From Styela clava (taxonomy: Eukaryota; Chordata; Ascidiacea; Stolidobranchia; Styelidae): a stretch of 64,000 nucleotides of DNA. Under the pieces are notes generated by a model. That model ran no database searches and was not told the origin of the DNA. It saw only the letters and a program-made list of their open reading frames with translations. Shown here in pieces: positions 25,101 through 36,262 of this stretch (its first letter is position 1; the number at the start of each line of letters is the position of its first letter). The DNA lies in assembly GCF_964204865.1 (NCBI RefSeq), contig NC_135260.1:19266001-19330000 (forward strand), written 5' to 3'. Made by a program: the position numbers and the translations under genes.

Positions 25101-25942
25101 TGCAAATACTTCCAGCAACAGATTACACATTTCAAATCAAACTAATACAATAGCATGAGTATACCAAGTTTAAGAACTGCCAGAATGTGTCGGAATTGAC
25201 ATCCGTTGCAATATTGTATATTTTACACCATTACTATAATATTCTAACAATTCAAAACTGGAATCTTATAACAAATTGCATTTGGCTATTTTTGCGCCAT
25301 ACAAATTATATCTGATTATGCTATATATATCATATTTTACTCCCTCAAAACGGCGCGTCGATTCATAGGTTCTATTGAACTATTGCAAACTTTTATAATG
25401 TATTTTTAGGTGTGACTTCGAACGAGGAAGAACGAATTGGGGCTTTGAAATCGGTTACGCAATACCTAAAAACCGATCCGAGTGATCGTGATGAAACTAC
25501 TCCGGTTGCACAAGTACAACAGGGCAATGAACCTTTGACATTTAAGGGATTTTTCCAGGTATTTCTATTGAAACTGATATTCTTCATGATATCTAGTTGT
25601 GATATTGTCAAACTAGTTGAGTTGAAAAAATGCTAATTATATAAGCTTTAAATTATCCCAAAAATGCTAATATAAAAACGTATTATTAGCCGTGTCCTAT
25701 AATTACAATATCATAATTTTTTTGGAGACACTGATTTATAATAAGAAAAATTTAGTAGCTTCGAATATTTTGGGAAGGTTTGTAAAAATTGGAATTTTTT
25801 AAAAAATAAAAAAAAAAAGAATATTACTATTATCAGTCTTTATTGCATCAAACTATTATATCTGTAGATGTAGATGGGGGAAACACACATTAATTTTCCT
25901 ACATTTTTTAAGGGTTGGGACGACGGAAAATGGTCAAACTAG
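19115..25942 (+). CDS. GSN: Gelsolin, six-repeat actin-severing protein
   Basis: Sixteen coding exons: 19115-19165, 19340-19481, 20100-20254, 20788-20952, 21604-21738, 22052-22138, 22268-22409, 22892-23035, 23328-23488, 23634-23855, 23929-24050, 24366-24499, 24570-24721, 24872-25022, 25410-25558 and 25913-25942, all phase-consistent, giving 713 residues. Six gelsolin repeats can be followed, e.g. [23 protein letters not shown] and IHYWQG in G1, [15 protein letters not shown] at the end of G1, [20 protein letters not shown] opening G4, and VYIWIG in G6. The length matches cytoplasmic gelsolin/adseverin and there is no villin headpiece. There is no signal peptide, so it is intracellular. It severs, caps and nucleates F-actin in a calcium-regulated way. 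The protein stops three residues after GWDDGKW, so the vertebrate C-terminal latch helix is absent. Intron 2 hosts a MITE at 19837. Confidence 0.95.
19837..19946. mobile_element. Inverted-repeat MITE, copy B (short form), in gelsolin intron 2
   Basis: A 110-bp palindromic element is flanked by AAATTTTG at 19829-19836 and 19947-19954. The inverted ends are GGACCTTCTGAAGTATGCGC and GCGCATACTTCAGGAGTACC, continuing through CACCAAGATG. The core seen in copies A, C and D (ATTTTCCTTATTTTAGT) is missing, so this is an internally deleted form that is almost all stem. Confidence 0.9.
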
Positions 25943-26655
25943 ATGGTGGACATCTCAAGTCATACAACATTTCATGATTGAAGCGACTATTTTGTACAAA
26001 GCAAACGCTTTTATGAAACACCCACGTATAATGATATCTTCAATACTACCGAATTTGTGACTATATTTTGGGCAATTTAGTTTTTAGTGTACAAGTTATT
26101 TTTAGTAAAGCTATGCAGTTTTACTAGCCATATAATGACTTATTAATTCTGTTGTGAAATACCACCTTCACCATTGTAAATTGTTTGTAATGGTCTATGC
26201 TAATATGCCATAACATAAACAGCATACCACATAATATTATAACACGTTAGATCGTATTTTGTAGTCTACTTTTGTCCATTTTTGATGATAGATAATGACG
26301 TTTTAGGTTTTCTTGTTAAGATTTGCGAATCCATACTGATTATACCTTCTGTCGTATTATTTTTCTTTTACCTTTATACCTATGTACCTATATACGTACA
26401 TGCGTTGATGATATTTTTCCAATTCACTATAACTATCCTTTAAACTGGGTTTTGGCACCAAAAATATATTTCAAATTTGATTTTGTGGCGTTCTATTTTG
26501 TTCATATACATCATGGTATTTAGTGAAAACGCTTTGTAGGATACTAAACACTAGCGTGACGGATGTGCCCTTTTTGCCGTATGAAACAGGCAATAGCGTA
26601 AGTCAAGCATCAATGTTTGGTTCTCATAACTTCATGCTTGCAACTAGTAAAGATT
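25943..26655. other. Gelsolin 3' flank
   Basis: AT-rich sequence after the gelsolin stop codon. It presumably contains the 3' UTR. I did not find a canonical AATAAA nearby, so the poly(A) site is unassigned. The open frame at 26323-26523 has no domain. Confidence 0.4.
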
Positions 26656-26660
26656 TTCAT

Positions 26661-26999
26661 ATTTATCCGTGTTGGAGAGGAAAGTCGATAAGACGATAAA
26701 ACCATATGGCAAACCACGGACTCTCTTCCGGTTACCGTCATAAATTTACATATTTATCCCGCCGGGAGAGGAAAGTCGATAATACTGTATAACCATATGA
26801 TACTTGATGGTGAAGAAAGCCGTGACCGACCACCGGTTACGTGAACCACCCTACGGCGGCGAGGAGTTCAGCAATCCTCTCGCGCAAAACCATCCCTGCG
26901 TGGGATTCGAACATGCGAACCCACGCAGAGTAATCAGAGGTGCAGTGGCAAGCTTATTCCTAACGCTTAGCACGATGAGCGACACCGCCGCGTTGCTGA
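26661..26999 (-). mobile_element. SINE, reverse orientation, with an extra 3' piece
   Basis: In reverse complement this is the same family as the copy at 237. The head spans about 26900-26999, with a B-box-like GTTCGAATCC at about 26895-26910. The body includes CGCCGCCGTAGGGTGG and CTTTCTTCACCATC. The 3' half is rearranged: one 3' end (GGAGAGGAAAGTCGATAA) occurs near 26673 and again near 26766, so a partial copy lies directly beside a fuller one. The middle of the nearer copy is partly deleted. Confidence 0.8.
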
Positions 27000-27540
27000 G
27001 TACTAAGAAAAATGAGCAAAACGTTGAGAACAATATCATATACAACCGGGTATATCATATTCATTTTCGTCCAAAACTTGGTAGGGGCAAGCGTTTTGAA
27101 GGCATCTTTTCAGCAATCACTCACCGAATCTAAGAATACTCTTTGAATGAAATCTGAGGGAAATTGGTCTTTCACACTGATTGAGTTTCTAGTTTTCTCA
27201 AATCAGTTATCTATGCTTGCACAAGCTTCGATACATAGAGATTTGCGTTTTTTTTTTATCAAATGCGTTATCAACATGTTCCCATTTCATCTCTGATCTC
27301 CTTTGTACATGGATTACGGGAGATGACCTCGGTTGGTCCATACAAATTTGTGATCAAATCGGTCTTGGAGAGACTTTGATAAACTGAGCCTCGAGAGTAA
27401 TATCAAAAAAATAGGCCAGATTCTGAAACTACTGGTCACCTGACATTTTCTAAATGAACTACGCTGACCTTGTCGAGGCTCGCTTCATTGTACACGAAGT
27501 GGATCTATAGATCGTTTGGATTACGTTGTTGTTGTTAATA
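27000..27540. other. Non-coding sequence, nothing recognised
   Basis: AT-rich sequence between the SINE and the TCTG-containing repeat. I could find neither coding signal nor shared repeat. Confidence 0.35.
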
Positions 27541-27970
27541 TTATTACTTATCGATTAGTATGTTGGATAGGTATTTGTCTGTCTGTCTGTTTGTTCGTCT
27601 GTTAGATATCGCGATATCTCACGCAAACGAAGTTGAATCTGCCTCAAATGTTACATGTACATTCATCATATCTCGGACCAGAAGCATATCGATTTTGGAT
27701 GAATTATGTGGTATAATTAGTGAGTTATTAATTAATTAGTGATGGGACACACGGTGTCACTATGGAGTGAGAGCGCTGTTTTGGGGGATCGCCTAACTTT
27801 CGATCGATAAGTCTTTGGTCTCCGACCGATATTCTCGTTTATTTGTTATTGTTGTGAAAAAACACTATTCTCTTTTTACCTACTGGACAAATTGCTTCAA
27901 ACTTTCATTGGTTAGAGTTGTTGTCGCAAGAAAGGATTACTTTTATCAAAGCCGATAATAAGACCTAATC
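27541..27970. repeat. Interspersed repeat with TCTG microsatellite, family R
   Basis: It begins with a TGTCTGTCTGTCTG run near 27575, then GATATCGCGATATC and a block TACTGGACAAATTGCTTCAA. A diverged second copy of the latter part (TACTGGACCAATTGCTTTGA, ATTACTTTTAT) occurs at about 29670-29850 inside the degraded LINE, so the family is dispersed. No coding capacity is visible. Confidence 0.5.
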
Positions 27971-28321
27971 ATAGGGCGAAGTCTTTATTGTTCTCATCAT
28001 TTGTTTTTCTATTTCTCTTGAGAGCCCCAACATTTGAGGCCATTCAGGCAGATCCACTGATTTGTATAATAGTTCAACATTCTTGTTTTAGTCCAAAAAT
28101 TTCATATTCCAGTATTCCATCAGAGACAGTTGTTATGTGAATCTATGATCCCATCGTCCAATTTCCGCACCCGACGGCGGTCAGATCAGAAATGCGCTTA
28201 AGCCTGCGTTCATTTATATTTTATTATATCTTGTCGCTGTATGTTTATATGACTATATGTATATATATATTTGTGACCAGTTTTCATGCCACGCAACTTT
28301 CGAAATATGCCACGGTATAGG

Positions 28322-28480
28322 ACAGGGAAGACGAACCACTGACCCGCAGGTCACAAAGTGACCCACCGAATTTTTTCGGTGACACGCCAAATCAGTAATT
28401 TATGAAAAAACATACTAACATTGCAATGATAAAGATTGGTAATAAAACTGGCCCTAATTTTATCTACGAATAAGTCTACT
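28322..28480. repeat. Possible hAT-like left terminus
   Basis: CAGGGAAGACGAACCACTGA followed by CCCGCAGGTCACAAAGTGAC resembles the end of an old hAT element (CAGGG start, then a CCCGC block). No matching right end or target-site duplication was identified. Confidence 0.25.
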
Positions 28481-28599
28481 ACCACAATGTATCAACAGTG
28501 CCACATATGCAAACGAGGTGAAGTTGTACGTACCGTGGAAAAAAACACTATTGCGCAACTATCGGTGGTGAGTCGATGAAATTGAAGAATTAAAGGATA

Positions 28600-30600
28600 G
28601 AATTTGCAATAAAACGATTAATATTGGTATTATATGGTCCAAAATTTGAATTGAATGGCTTGCTGAAATTAAATAAAGTAAAAAATAAAATGTATCAAGA
28701 TAGTTACAAAAATAAAAAATCTGAAAAGTTCAAGAAATACAAAACCTATAGAAAATGTCTTGAAAGCTCACTCTCGACTGCAAAAAAAAACTACTTCAAA
28801 GAAAAATTGAAAGAATGTCAAAAAGCATTGCAAAAACTTTGGAGCAAATTCGTAATATTATAAACAAAAACTCATATCTTGCCATCTTTCATCGAAATTA
28901 AAAATGAAAAACATTTTAATAGCAATATAATTTGTGATGTTATGAATAAACACTTCTCAGGTATCAGTTGTAAGCTTGCTTCATTGCAAAACTCTTTCTT
29001 TCTTTAGGAAACTATACCTTGCGAAGTGGAAAGTCTAATTAATAAATTACATGCCAACAAGGCAGTAGGGCCGGATAGTATTCCGATCAGGCATATGAAG
29101 ATTGCAAAATCAATTTTAGCTCCAACACTTACAAAAATTATCAACCAATGTTTTAGGAAGGTCATTATCCGGAAATATTAAAATTAGCAAAAAGTAGTAC
29201 CGATTCACCAAAAATGAACAAAATCTGACCCTAATAATTATTGACCTATTTCTCTCCGTTCTCAGTTTGCCAAAATTTATGAAAAAATTTTGTGTAATCG
29301 CCTTGTAGTCTACTATGACAAAACAAATGAATGAATCCCAATTTGGTTTCCGAAATGACTACTCGACCGAATTCGCAGTGATAAAATTGAAACGAAAAAT
29401 ATTTGAAAACTTGTCAAATGGCAAAGTTACCTGTGCTGTATTTTTAGACTTGGCTAAAGCTTTTGACAATGTGAACCATAAAATTTTACTTTGTAAAATT
29501 TCTCATTATGGAACCCGAGGTTTACCCCTCAAATTATTACACTCCTATCTAAGTGAGAGACAATAGTACATTAAATACATCGATGGTATCTCTTCGCTCG
29601 AATATATATCATGTGGTGTCCCACAGGGGAGTACTCTTGGACCGCTTCTATTTTTGGACACGTTTAGTGGACATAACGATCGTTTCAATATTATATTGTT
29701 ATTATTTGTCTCCATCATTTTTAAAAAATCGCTTTTTTCTTCGAATACTGGACCAATTGCTTTGAAATTTTCAGTGAGTAAAGATTGATTTTTTTGCCAG
29801 AAGGCTATTACTTTTATTTATTTCTAAATTTCGCATGAAATCTGATATTTCGTCTAAAATTTTGCTGTATTATTTTATCCATGGGAACACTGGATGTCCG
29901 GTTTGATTCTGTAAATTATTTTTACGCAAAACTCGGAATTTTTTGTGGTTACCGGTGGCGTCAAAGGTAAATACTGCTTCGCTCTGGTTAACGTGTCCAT
30001 ATATTTGAGCACAGCTCTCTTGCTAATATATATCAATGATTTACCAGCAGCAATTAGCTTGGACTCGACTCTTTTTGCAGACGATACCGCGCCCATTGAA
30101 AATGTATTAAGTATTTGGGTATAATCCTAGATGAGAACTTGTGATGGAAACCTCATATTGATCACTGATGTAAAAAGTTTCACAATCACCCGAAATATTG
30201 TATGAATTACGTAGAATCCTCGGTATCGATGCATTAAAAATTGTATATTATGGTCTTATATACTCTCATCTGAAATATGACATTATCAGTTGGGAAGAAA
30301 CTATAAAACTACGCTAAAACCACTAGAAATTCTGCATAACAAGGCAATTCGCTTCACGCTATTTGCATTTTTCAACTTTTACAACTTTTTTACTAAAATT
30401 TCAACCATCCATATCCATGCCACAAGGAATGTTACAAAACGGACTTACTTCATGCCTCGATGCTCATTTTCATTAACATAAAAATCGCTCTAAACAGAAG
30501 GCATTCTAATTTGGGAAAAAAAACGCCTAATATTAAAGAAAACTCACTCGCAACATTCAGTGAGCGTTTAAAAATTCATCTACTTGCTAGATATGGATAG
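28600..30600 (+). pseudogene. Second LINE, degraded ORF2 (linker, RT and C-terminus)
   Basis: Fragments of a CR1-group ORF2 in broken frames: a basic linker at 28624-28863, an RT block NKAVGPDSIPIRHMKIAKS near 29058, MNESQFGFRNDYST and CAVFLDLAKAFDNVNHKI at 29315-29566, GVPQGSTLGPLLF near 29620, YINDLPAAI and LFADDTA at 30020-30095, and the C-terminal FSERLKIHLLARYG ending near 30598. The frame is interrupted between about 29660 and 30017 by a repeat-R insertion exactly between the VPQG and FADD blocks. It belongs to the same broad group as the LINE at 3.2-10.5 kb but is a different, more decayed family (LDLAKAF against LDISKAF). Confidence 0.8.
29660..30017. repeat. Insertion of repeat R inside the RT domain of the second LINE
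   Basis: About 355 bases separate GPLLF from YINDL, residues that are adjacent in an intact RT. The inserted DNA shares TACTGG..AATTGCTT and ATTACTTTTAT blocks with the repeat at 27541-27970. It is therefore younger than the LINE copy. Confidence 0.5.
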
Positions 30601-30920
30601 ATGAAAAAATACTAGGTTTATTTCCTTACGTATTCAAGTTATATTATTATTGTATTGTTGCTACGTCTATGCTCTATCATTTTTGCCTTAATCTTAATTA
30701 AATTCAATAACAATTTCGTTCGTATAATAATAAATTTTGCCACTAGTGCCCAATCAGAAAAACAGCCTTTTTACATTCAAAATATAAAAATAATTGATCT
30801 GACTTTGACCCCCGGAAAATTCGTTTTATGCTATACCATTGCAAAATTTTTGGTGCTTATTTTAAGAGTTGTTTCGCGATTTGGCGCGAAACTGGAGTAT
30901 ATTTTCAAATCATCATTTTG
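30601..30920. other. Second LINE 3' flank
   Basis: AT-rich sequence after the LINE C-terminus, presumably its 3' UTR. A chance frame at 30655-30921 shows no domain. Confidence 0.35.
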
Positions 30921-31075
30921 AACAATATTGGTAGTATACGGTCCAAAAATGTATCAAGATAGTTACAAAAATAAAAAATCTGAAAGAAAAAAATTATAAC
31001 AGCAATATCATTTGTGATGTTAGAATTAAACACTTCTCAGATATCGTCTGCAAGCTTGCATCTAAAATTGGGCCA
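30921..31075 (+). repeat. Second partial copy of the degraded LINE linker
   Basis: It repeats parts of 28610-28980: ATGTATCAAGATAGTTACAA then AAAATAAAAAATCTGAAA, jumping to AGCAATATNATTTGTGATGT, AAACACTTCTCAG and AAGCTTGC. The middle (about 170 bases of the linker) is deleted relative to the first copy. Two pieces of the same LINE family therefore lie within 2.5 kb. Confidence 0.7.
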
Positions 31076-32890
31076 TCTCCAAAGAGATTGAAAGCATTCA
31101 ACAACAGCATTCAATATGCCATTCCAATCTATTTAACTATATTATATGTCGTATATTTCAATTTAGTCGAAATAGTTTGTGCGGCCTCGACAATAAACCT
31201 AATTGCAAATTGTGTTGTAATTGTTTTCATCCTTTCATTTCGATAGTGACCGAAGTTTTTTCATTTCTTGCAGTTTAAAGTGTATAAAATTTTAATATCC
31301 ATTTGGCCCGCCTCTAAAAAGGTTGCACGCCCCTGATTTAATGTATACCTGAATTTCCGAAACACAACCGAAAACTAACAAATAGAATTCAAAAACACGA
31401 AAACGAGGTATTGTTTACAACCACGCCTGAAAATCTACCCGAATGACAAAAGTGTCGGAGCGGATGCGAAAGGGCCCATTTTTATGTAACTTTTTGCATG
31501 TTGCTGATTAGCCAATGTTACGAAGTAAACAGGGAATTCGATGCTCGGGAAAACATCCTATGGATGTCCGTATCTGTGCGAAATCGAAACATCTCAATGG
31601 ACCCATCACGGGATAGATGAAATTTCTGTTCCCGTTTCGAAATGTTACATTGCGTGAAATTATAAACAGCGACTACATATGGTCTGTCTAAAAATTTCAA
31701 TGTAGTGGCGCAATCATTCAGCGATACCGGTATAAGATTGCACCATGGACTCTAGCGAAATTATGTTTATTATGGTTTGATGGTTGCTGGTCTTACAAAA
31801 CAGGTATGTAGGCGTATGTTAATAGTTTCTGATGAAGGCTTTATTTGTTTTATCCAATTTTCTTTATTCGGAATATGGGAATACAATGTATTGGGGTACT
31901 ACCTACCAGTACCGTACCGGTACAGGTACATCTCAGCATTGTCTGATTGTGGTACCATACCGTAGGTCTGTAGGTTCACAGGTCCGTGCATGACAAAATA
32001 ATCGAAAGATACATGACCCTATATCTGTATACTGTATGGACAGCCAGACAACTTTGACAGTCTGATGCAGATGTTAGAAATCAACAAGTGTCTGATTGCT
32101 CTGCTCTCTATGCAATAGGCATTGCAACCTAATAACGTAAATACTGTAATATAGTAATAGGAGGTGACCAGAAAACATCTCAGCACAATTCGATACTGTA
32201 ATAGGAGTTTTTGCCATTTAGCAGATCAACCACTGTTGTACACTAAATCAATGTTTCTTACACTGAATATCTACAGATCTATGCTTCATTGTTGTGTGAA
32301 ATTCTTGATCTTACTTTGATAGTTCAACAATTTTGGATCATTTGAACATGCCTTGTCAATCATTTATTCATAAGTTAGCCAGTTTTGGTTCCCTTGGTTT
32401 CCCTTCCCCAGTAAAAATATGTGTTGAATTTTTTTTTTAAATTTTGTTTGTTATTTTTTACTGGATGGAAAAAATAAACTTGATTTTGACTATAATCCTG
32501 TTACTGCACTTTCATGTCAACTTGAATAATTTCAACTTAGCCAAAGTGTGATGATAAATAGCCAGGCTATTTATTAAACCTGTGCCATTCTTATAAAAGC
32601 ATAATTCAATCTAAAAATGTACTTACTACTGGACAAAGATTCAAATTTTTGTCCTCTCATATTTTTCATGTACATGTTACACTCTCAGCGGATGTGTTTT
32701 ACTTTGGTTGATCTCGAATATTGATAATATGAGATGATTATCCCCATATGTTCAATATGTAGAGGTTCCTTTGTGCCAGAATTAAGATTGACAGTTTACA
32801 ATTCTGTTTGTAAATGATTATGAGCAAAATTGCTGTTAATTCAAGGACAAAATGTAGTATTCTCCATTGACGTACCAACATGTTTTTCAG
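31076..32890. other. Non-coding sequence upstream of the NADAR gene
   Basis: It includes a probable hAT-like right terminus GGCCCGCC..AAAAAGGTTGCACGCCCCTG ending at about 31334, and a LINE-type 3' end (CTGGATGGAAAAAATAAACT) near 32460-32480. The short frames have no domain. The 5' UTR exon of the NADAR gene may lie here. Confidence 0.35.
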
Positions 32891-32910
32891 GAATTCTCTC
32901 AAGAAATCAA

Positions 32911-33561
32911 ATGGCATCGTGTGTTCAAAGTGCACATGAAAGTTCAGATTTGTACGACCAACGGGTTGAATTTAGATTTTTTTCAAAATCTAAAGATGTT
33001 GCCCCAGGTAAAGGAAAAGGAGAAACCATCGATCCAAAATGTGTATACGATTTCAAAGAACTCGGCCAAATAAGAGATTGGAGAAAGAAGCTTTCTAACT
33101 TCTGGATATCTGAATTTGAAATAGATGGTTTGAAATGGGCAAGTGTAGAACATTTTTACCAGGCAAACAAGTATAAGAACAACTGCCCTGTTTTCTATAA
33201 GATGTTTTCTTTATCATACAAGCCACAAGCAGATGATCCAAAGTGGATAAAAGAACTTCCGGAAGATTTATCAACAAATCCTGCAGCTGCAAAATCCTTA
33301 GGTGGGAAAACTGGTAGATATCAAAAGATAGCATACCGACCCAAAAATCTTCTTCTAGATGCTGGATTTTTTGACAATGGTACCTCGGAAAAGATGATGG
33401 AAATGGGTCAAACTGCAAAGTATGAGCAAAATGCAGAACTTCGAGAAGTGTTACTCGCAACAAAATATGCGAAACTTGTTCATATATCAAGGGGCATTCC
33501 GCCTACGACTTTCCACGACACCATGAGAATTCGCAAAAATCTACAGCAACATTGCATATGA
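32911..33561 (+). CDS. NADAR-family (YbiA-like) ADP-ribose/N-glycosidase-type protein
   Basis: A 216-residue protein starts at ATG 32911. The frame is open further upstream, but TGTTTTTCAG at 32881-32890 is a good 3' splice site, so the exon probably begins at 32891 with a short 5' UTR. The NADAR signature is clear: FRFFSKSKDVAPGKGKGE, then LSNFWISEFEIDGLKWASVEHFYQ with the conserved glutamate and glutamine, a K at the next helix, GKTGRY, and KYEQNAELREVLLATKYAKLV. Characterised bacterial NADAR proteins remove ADP-ribose from guanine in nucleic acid, and related YbiA proteins are N-glycosidases. The usual C-terminal aromatic-Trp-Gly motif is not seen; RGIPPTTFHDTMRIRKNL stands there. The coding sequence has no intron, unlike its neighbours. 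AATAAA lies at 34133-34138. The family call is firm; substrate and cellular role are not known. Confidence 0.85.
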   Translation: MASCVQSAHESSDLYDQRVEFRFFSKSKDVAPGKGKGETIDPKCVYDFKELGQIRDWRKKLSNFWISEFEIDGLKWASVEHFYQANKYKNNCPVFYKMFSLSYKPQADDPKWIKELPEDLSTNPAAAKSLGGKTGRYQKIAYRPKNLLLDAGFFDNGTSEKMMEMGQTAKYEQNAELREVLLATKYAKLVHISRGIPPTTFHDTMRIRKNLQQHCI

Positions 33562-34282
33562 ATTTGCAATGAATTTGAATTTTTCTTTAGTCAATGAATC
33601 GATTGATTTAATGGAATGTCCAATATATTTATGTAATGTAATTGATGCTGAAGTTATCATTATGTTCTCTGTAAAGTCCAATTTATCTGCAAATGTAGCA
33701 AGTTGTATTTACTTTGAGGTGCATCAATTCAAATTAGTTAAAATTATTTTAAAATAGGTGAACTCTTCAGTGACATGATTGTCCGAATCAATAGCTTTGA
33801 ACGTATTTAGCATAAGGTTTTTACTACCTGAAACAGTATTCTGAAAGTCATTGTTTTCAAAATTATAGACTGATCATGATTTAATATTTTAGTTTGGCAT
33901 TTTTCTACTCTTTCTTCATTCTTTGAATATCAATTCAATTAAAATCGAAGTGGTAAATCTGTTCAGGTGATATTAATATCCTTGTGTATTGCAGATTTTT
34001 TCTATTTTAGCTGTGTCAATATATCGTCAATATAGTACTAATGATCAATTTATTACCAGTTTCATTTTTATAGTTTTCTTACACTTATAGTACACACAAA
34101 GTACCTATTTACTCTTATCAATGTATATGTGCAATAAATATATAAAATGCTATATTTTGTGTTTGTATGCGAAAACAATGTACTAGTTATGGATGGCAGG
34201 CGTTTAATTACCACCCTGACCGATTTCACATTGAAATGCTGCGTGAAGTCGCATTTCGACGATGATAAATATTTTTCAAGTC
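33562..34282. other. NADAR gene 3' UTR and flank
   Basis: AT-rich sequence after the stop codon. AATAAA at 34133-34138 is a plausible poly(A) signal about 570 bases downstream of the stop. Nothing else recognised. Confidence 0.4.
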
Positions 34283-34485
34283 CAAGCTCGGCGGCGTGGT
34301 TCATCGGGAAAAGCGTTGGGAATACGCACGCCTCTGATTATCCTGCGTAGGAGATAATTATGTGCGAGAAGATTGCTGGACTCCTCGCCGCCGTGTGGTG
34401 GTGGCTCACGTAGCCGCTAGTCGGTTACGACTTCCTCCACCACGAAGTCCATGCATCTGAAACAAATAACTGACTAACTAATCCC
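34283..34485 (+). mobile_element. SINE, internally deleted copy
   Basis: It matches the SINE at 237 across the head (GGCGTGGTTCATCG, CTGATTATCCTGCGTAGG) and body (TTGCTGGACTCCTCGCCGCC, CTTCCTCCACCACGAAGTCC), ending at ACTGACTAACTAATCCC. The B-box is deleted between TGCGTAGG and ATAATTATGTGCGAG, so this copy should not be transcribed by pol III. The 3' third is also missing. Confidence 0.8.
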
Positions 34486-34530
34486 AAACCTAGGGTTACC
34501 ATATTTTTGTGACCTCAAAGCGGTAGTAAT

Positions 34531-35020
34531 AGTCAGGACGCGGCAGTGTTTTTCCAGATAAGAACATATCATTGAATTAGACCAGTAATTCTCAATTTTC
34601 CATCCGTGGCCCCCATCCGAAGACTTTCACTACTCTCGTGTGGTGTTCTGCTATTCTATAAAAATACATAGTTTTGATTTTAACACGTTTTCATCTGTTA
34701 TTTTATGTGCCTCATTCAATATTAAAAAGATAACAAATGGCAGCGAAAGAATGAGTGAATTTAATAATGGAATTAAATAAATCACAGTCAAACAGTCGGG
34801 ACGCGGCTGTGTTTTTCTGGACACGAACATATCATTGAAATAGATCAGTGGTTCTCGGACTTTCATGATCCGCGGCCCTTTTTCAAGCCTCTCATTATTA
34901 ACTTGTGGTGTCCTGCTATTCTAGGAAAATATCCAATTTTGATATCAACGCGTTTTCATTTGTTCTCTTATGTACCTCATTCAATAATAAAAAAGCTAAC
35001 AAATGACGGCGGAAGTGCAT
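34531..35020 (+). repeat. Two diverged copies of a 230-bp repeat, hAT-like end included
   Basis: The segment at 34531-34755 recurs at 34794-35020, offset 263 bases: GACGCGGCAGTGTTTTTC against GACGCGGCTGTGTTTTTC, then GAACATATCATTGAA, GTGGTGTTCTGCTATTCTA against GTGGTGTCCTGCTATTCTA, and AAAAAGATAACAAATG against AAAAAGCTAACAAATG. Within it CAGTGGTTCTCGGACTTTC followed by CGCGGCCC is a classic hAT terminus. Divergence between copies suggests two old insertions or an old tandem duplication. Confidence 0.65.
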
Positions 35021-36104
35021 TACAATCATGTATATAATTAAACACTGGTGTTTCGAAATGAAAACTAAATTTTGTCTTCGAAACGAAACACAAGTTTGTC
35101 ACAAACAGTAAAACATGGCACGATTATTACGCATCGAAATTAATGTATAATAGCCCATATTTTTTTCGAGGATTAATGCACAATTTTTGCTGTTTTCTAT
35201 AATTGTAACTGTCGCTACCTAAACATTTATGAAATTTTCAAAATGTTATGTTGTCTTTCCTAATGTTTTTCTTGATATTCAACTTCTTCTTTTTGTTACT
35301 GTTTTATTTTTTCCTTGTTCAAAACAGCATTGAAACTTTTCCTTCCAATGGAAATTTTTTCTAAAGTAAAACTTATTGGCTCCCTCATGTGAATTTAGAA
35401 TTTGTTAAGTCTTTTTTCTAAATGTTGTTTAAAATTTTTAATTTATTCGTGTTGATGATATGATAAATTCCTTGTTCAGAAATTCTGTACTGTAATTTGT
35501 ATATGATTTCGCCTCAACGAATAGGATCCGGATCCAGCACTAGCCCAGGGGTGGCCCACCTGCTTTCGATCGCGATCGACTTAAATCTTCAAGATAACTC
35601 GCGATCGGTAATGATAATGAAGGCATGCACAAAAACGAATGCGTACTGAATATACGGATAACTGAACACACGCATGGTTCCGTAGGCGCACTTTTATGTT
35701 CTATTCAATTTGTCAATTTGATTATGTAATTGTACCTGGAGTAAATTTTCATCATTTGTTAAGATTTATTCGAACCACACAACTCAGATCTAGAGCCTCC
35801 TTCATTTTTAGTCGTTAAGTGTTTAAAATTCCTTAAAAAAACCTTGCCAAGTATCCATATTATCTAACAGCAAAAAATAAATATTCTCAAACCATTAATG
35901 TTACATGACTGCTCAAACTTCAGTAATTTACAATTTCCTCCAAGTCCGATTCTTCGCTTTCTCGGCATCAGAGAAAAATTAGTCATTGTGATGCCACTGC
36001 TACCATTGCGAATACTATTGGAGTGAGACAATAACATCTTTGCATACTATAACAACAACTTTCGCATACTGCCGAAGTTATTGTAGGATCGTTTCTCCTT
36101 GTTC
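35021..36104. other. Non-coding sequence with a further hAT-like end
   Basis: CAGGGGTGGCCCACCTGC at about 35549, with TCGCGATCGAC beyond it, looks like another hAT left terminus; I could not locate its partner. The rest is AT-rich with no coding signal. Confidence 0.3.
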
Positions 36105-36262
36105 GGTTACAGCTTCCTCTACCATCAAGTCCATGCTTCCGAAAACAATTGACTAGCTAAATACCCGACATGAACTGGTAACCAGGCAGAGGTCGTGGTT
36201 CGCCATACGATTAATCTGTCTTACCGGTTTTCCTCTCCCCGTGATAAATATGTGAATCCTAT
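36105..36262 (+). mobile_element. SINE fragment, 3' half
   Basis: It matches the 3' half of the SINE family: CTTCCTCTACCATCAAGTCC, ATACCCGACATGAACTGGTA, GGTCGTGGTTCGCCATA, CGATTAATCTG and GTGATAAATATGTGAATCC. The tRNA-like head is missing. Confidence 0.8.
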
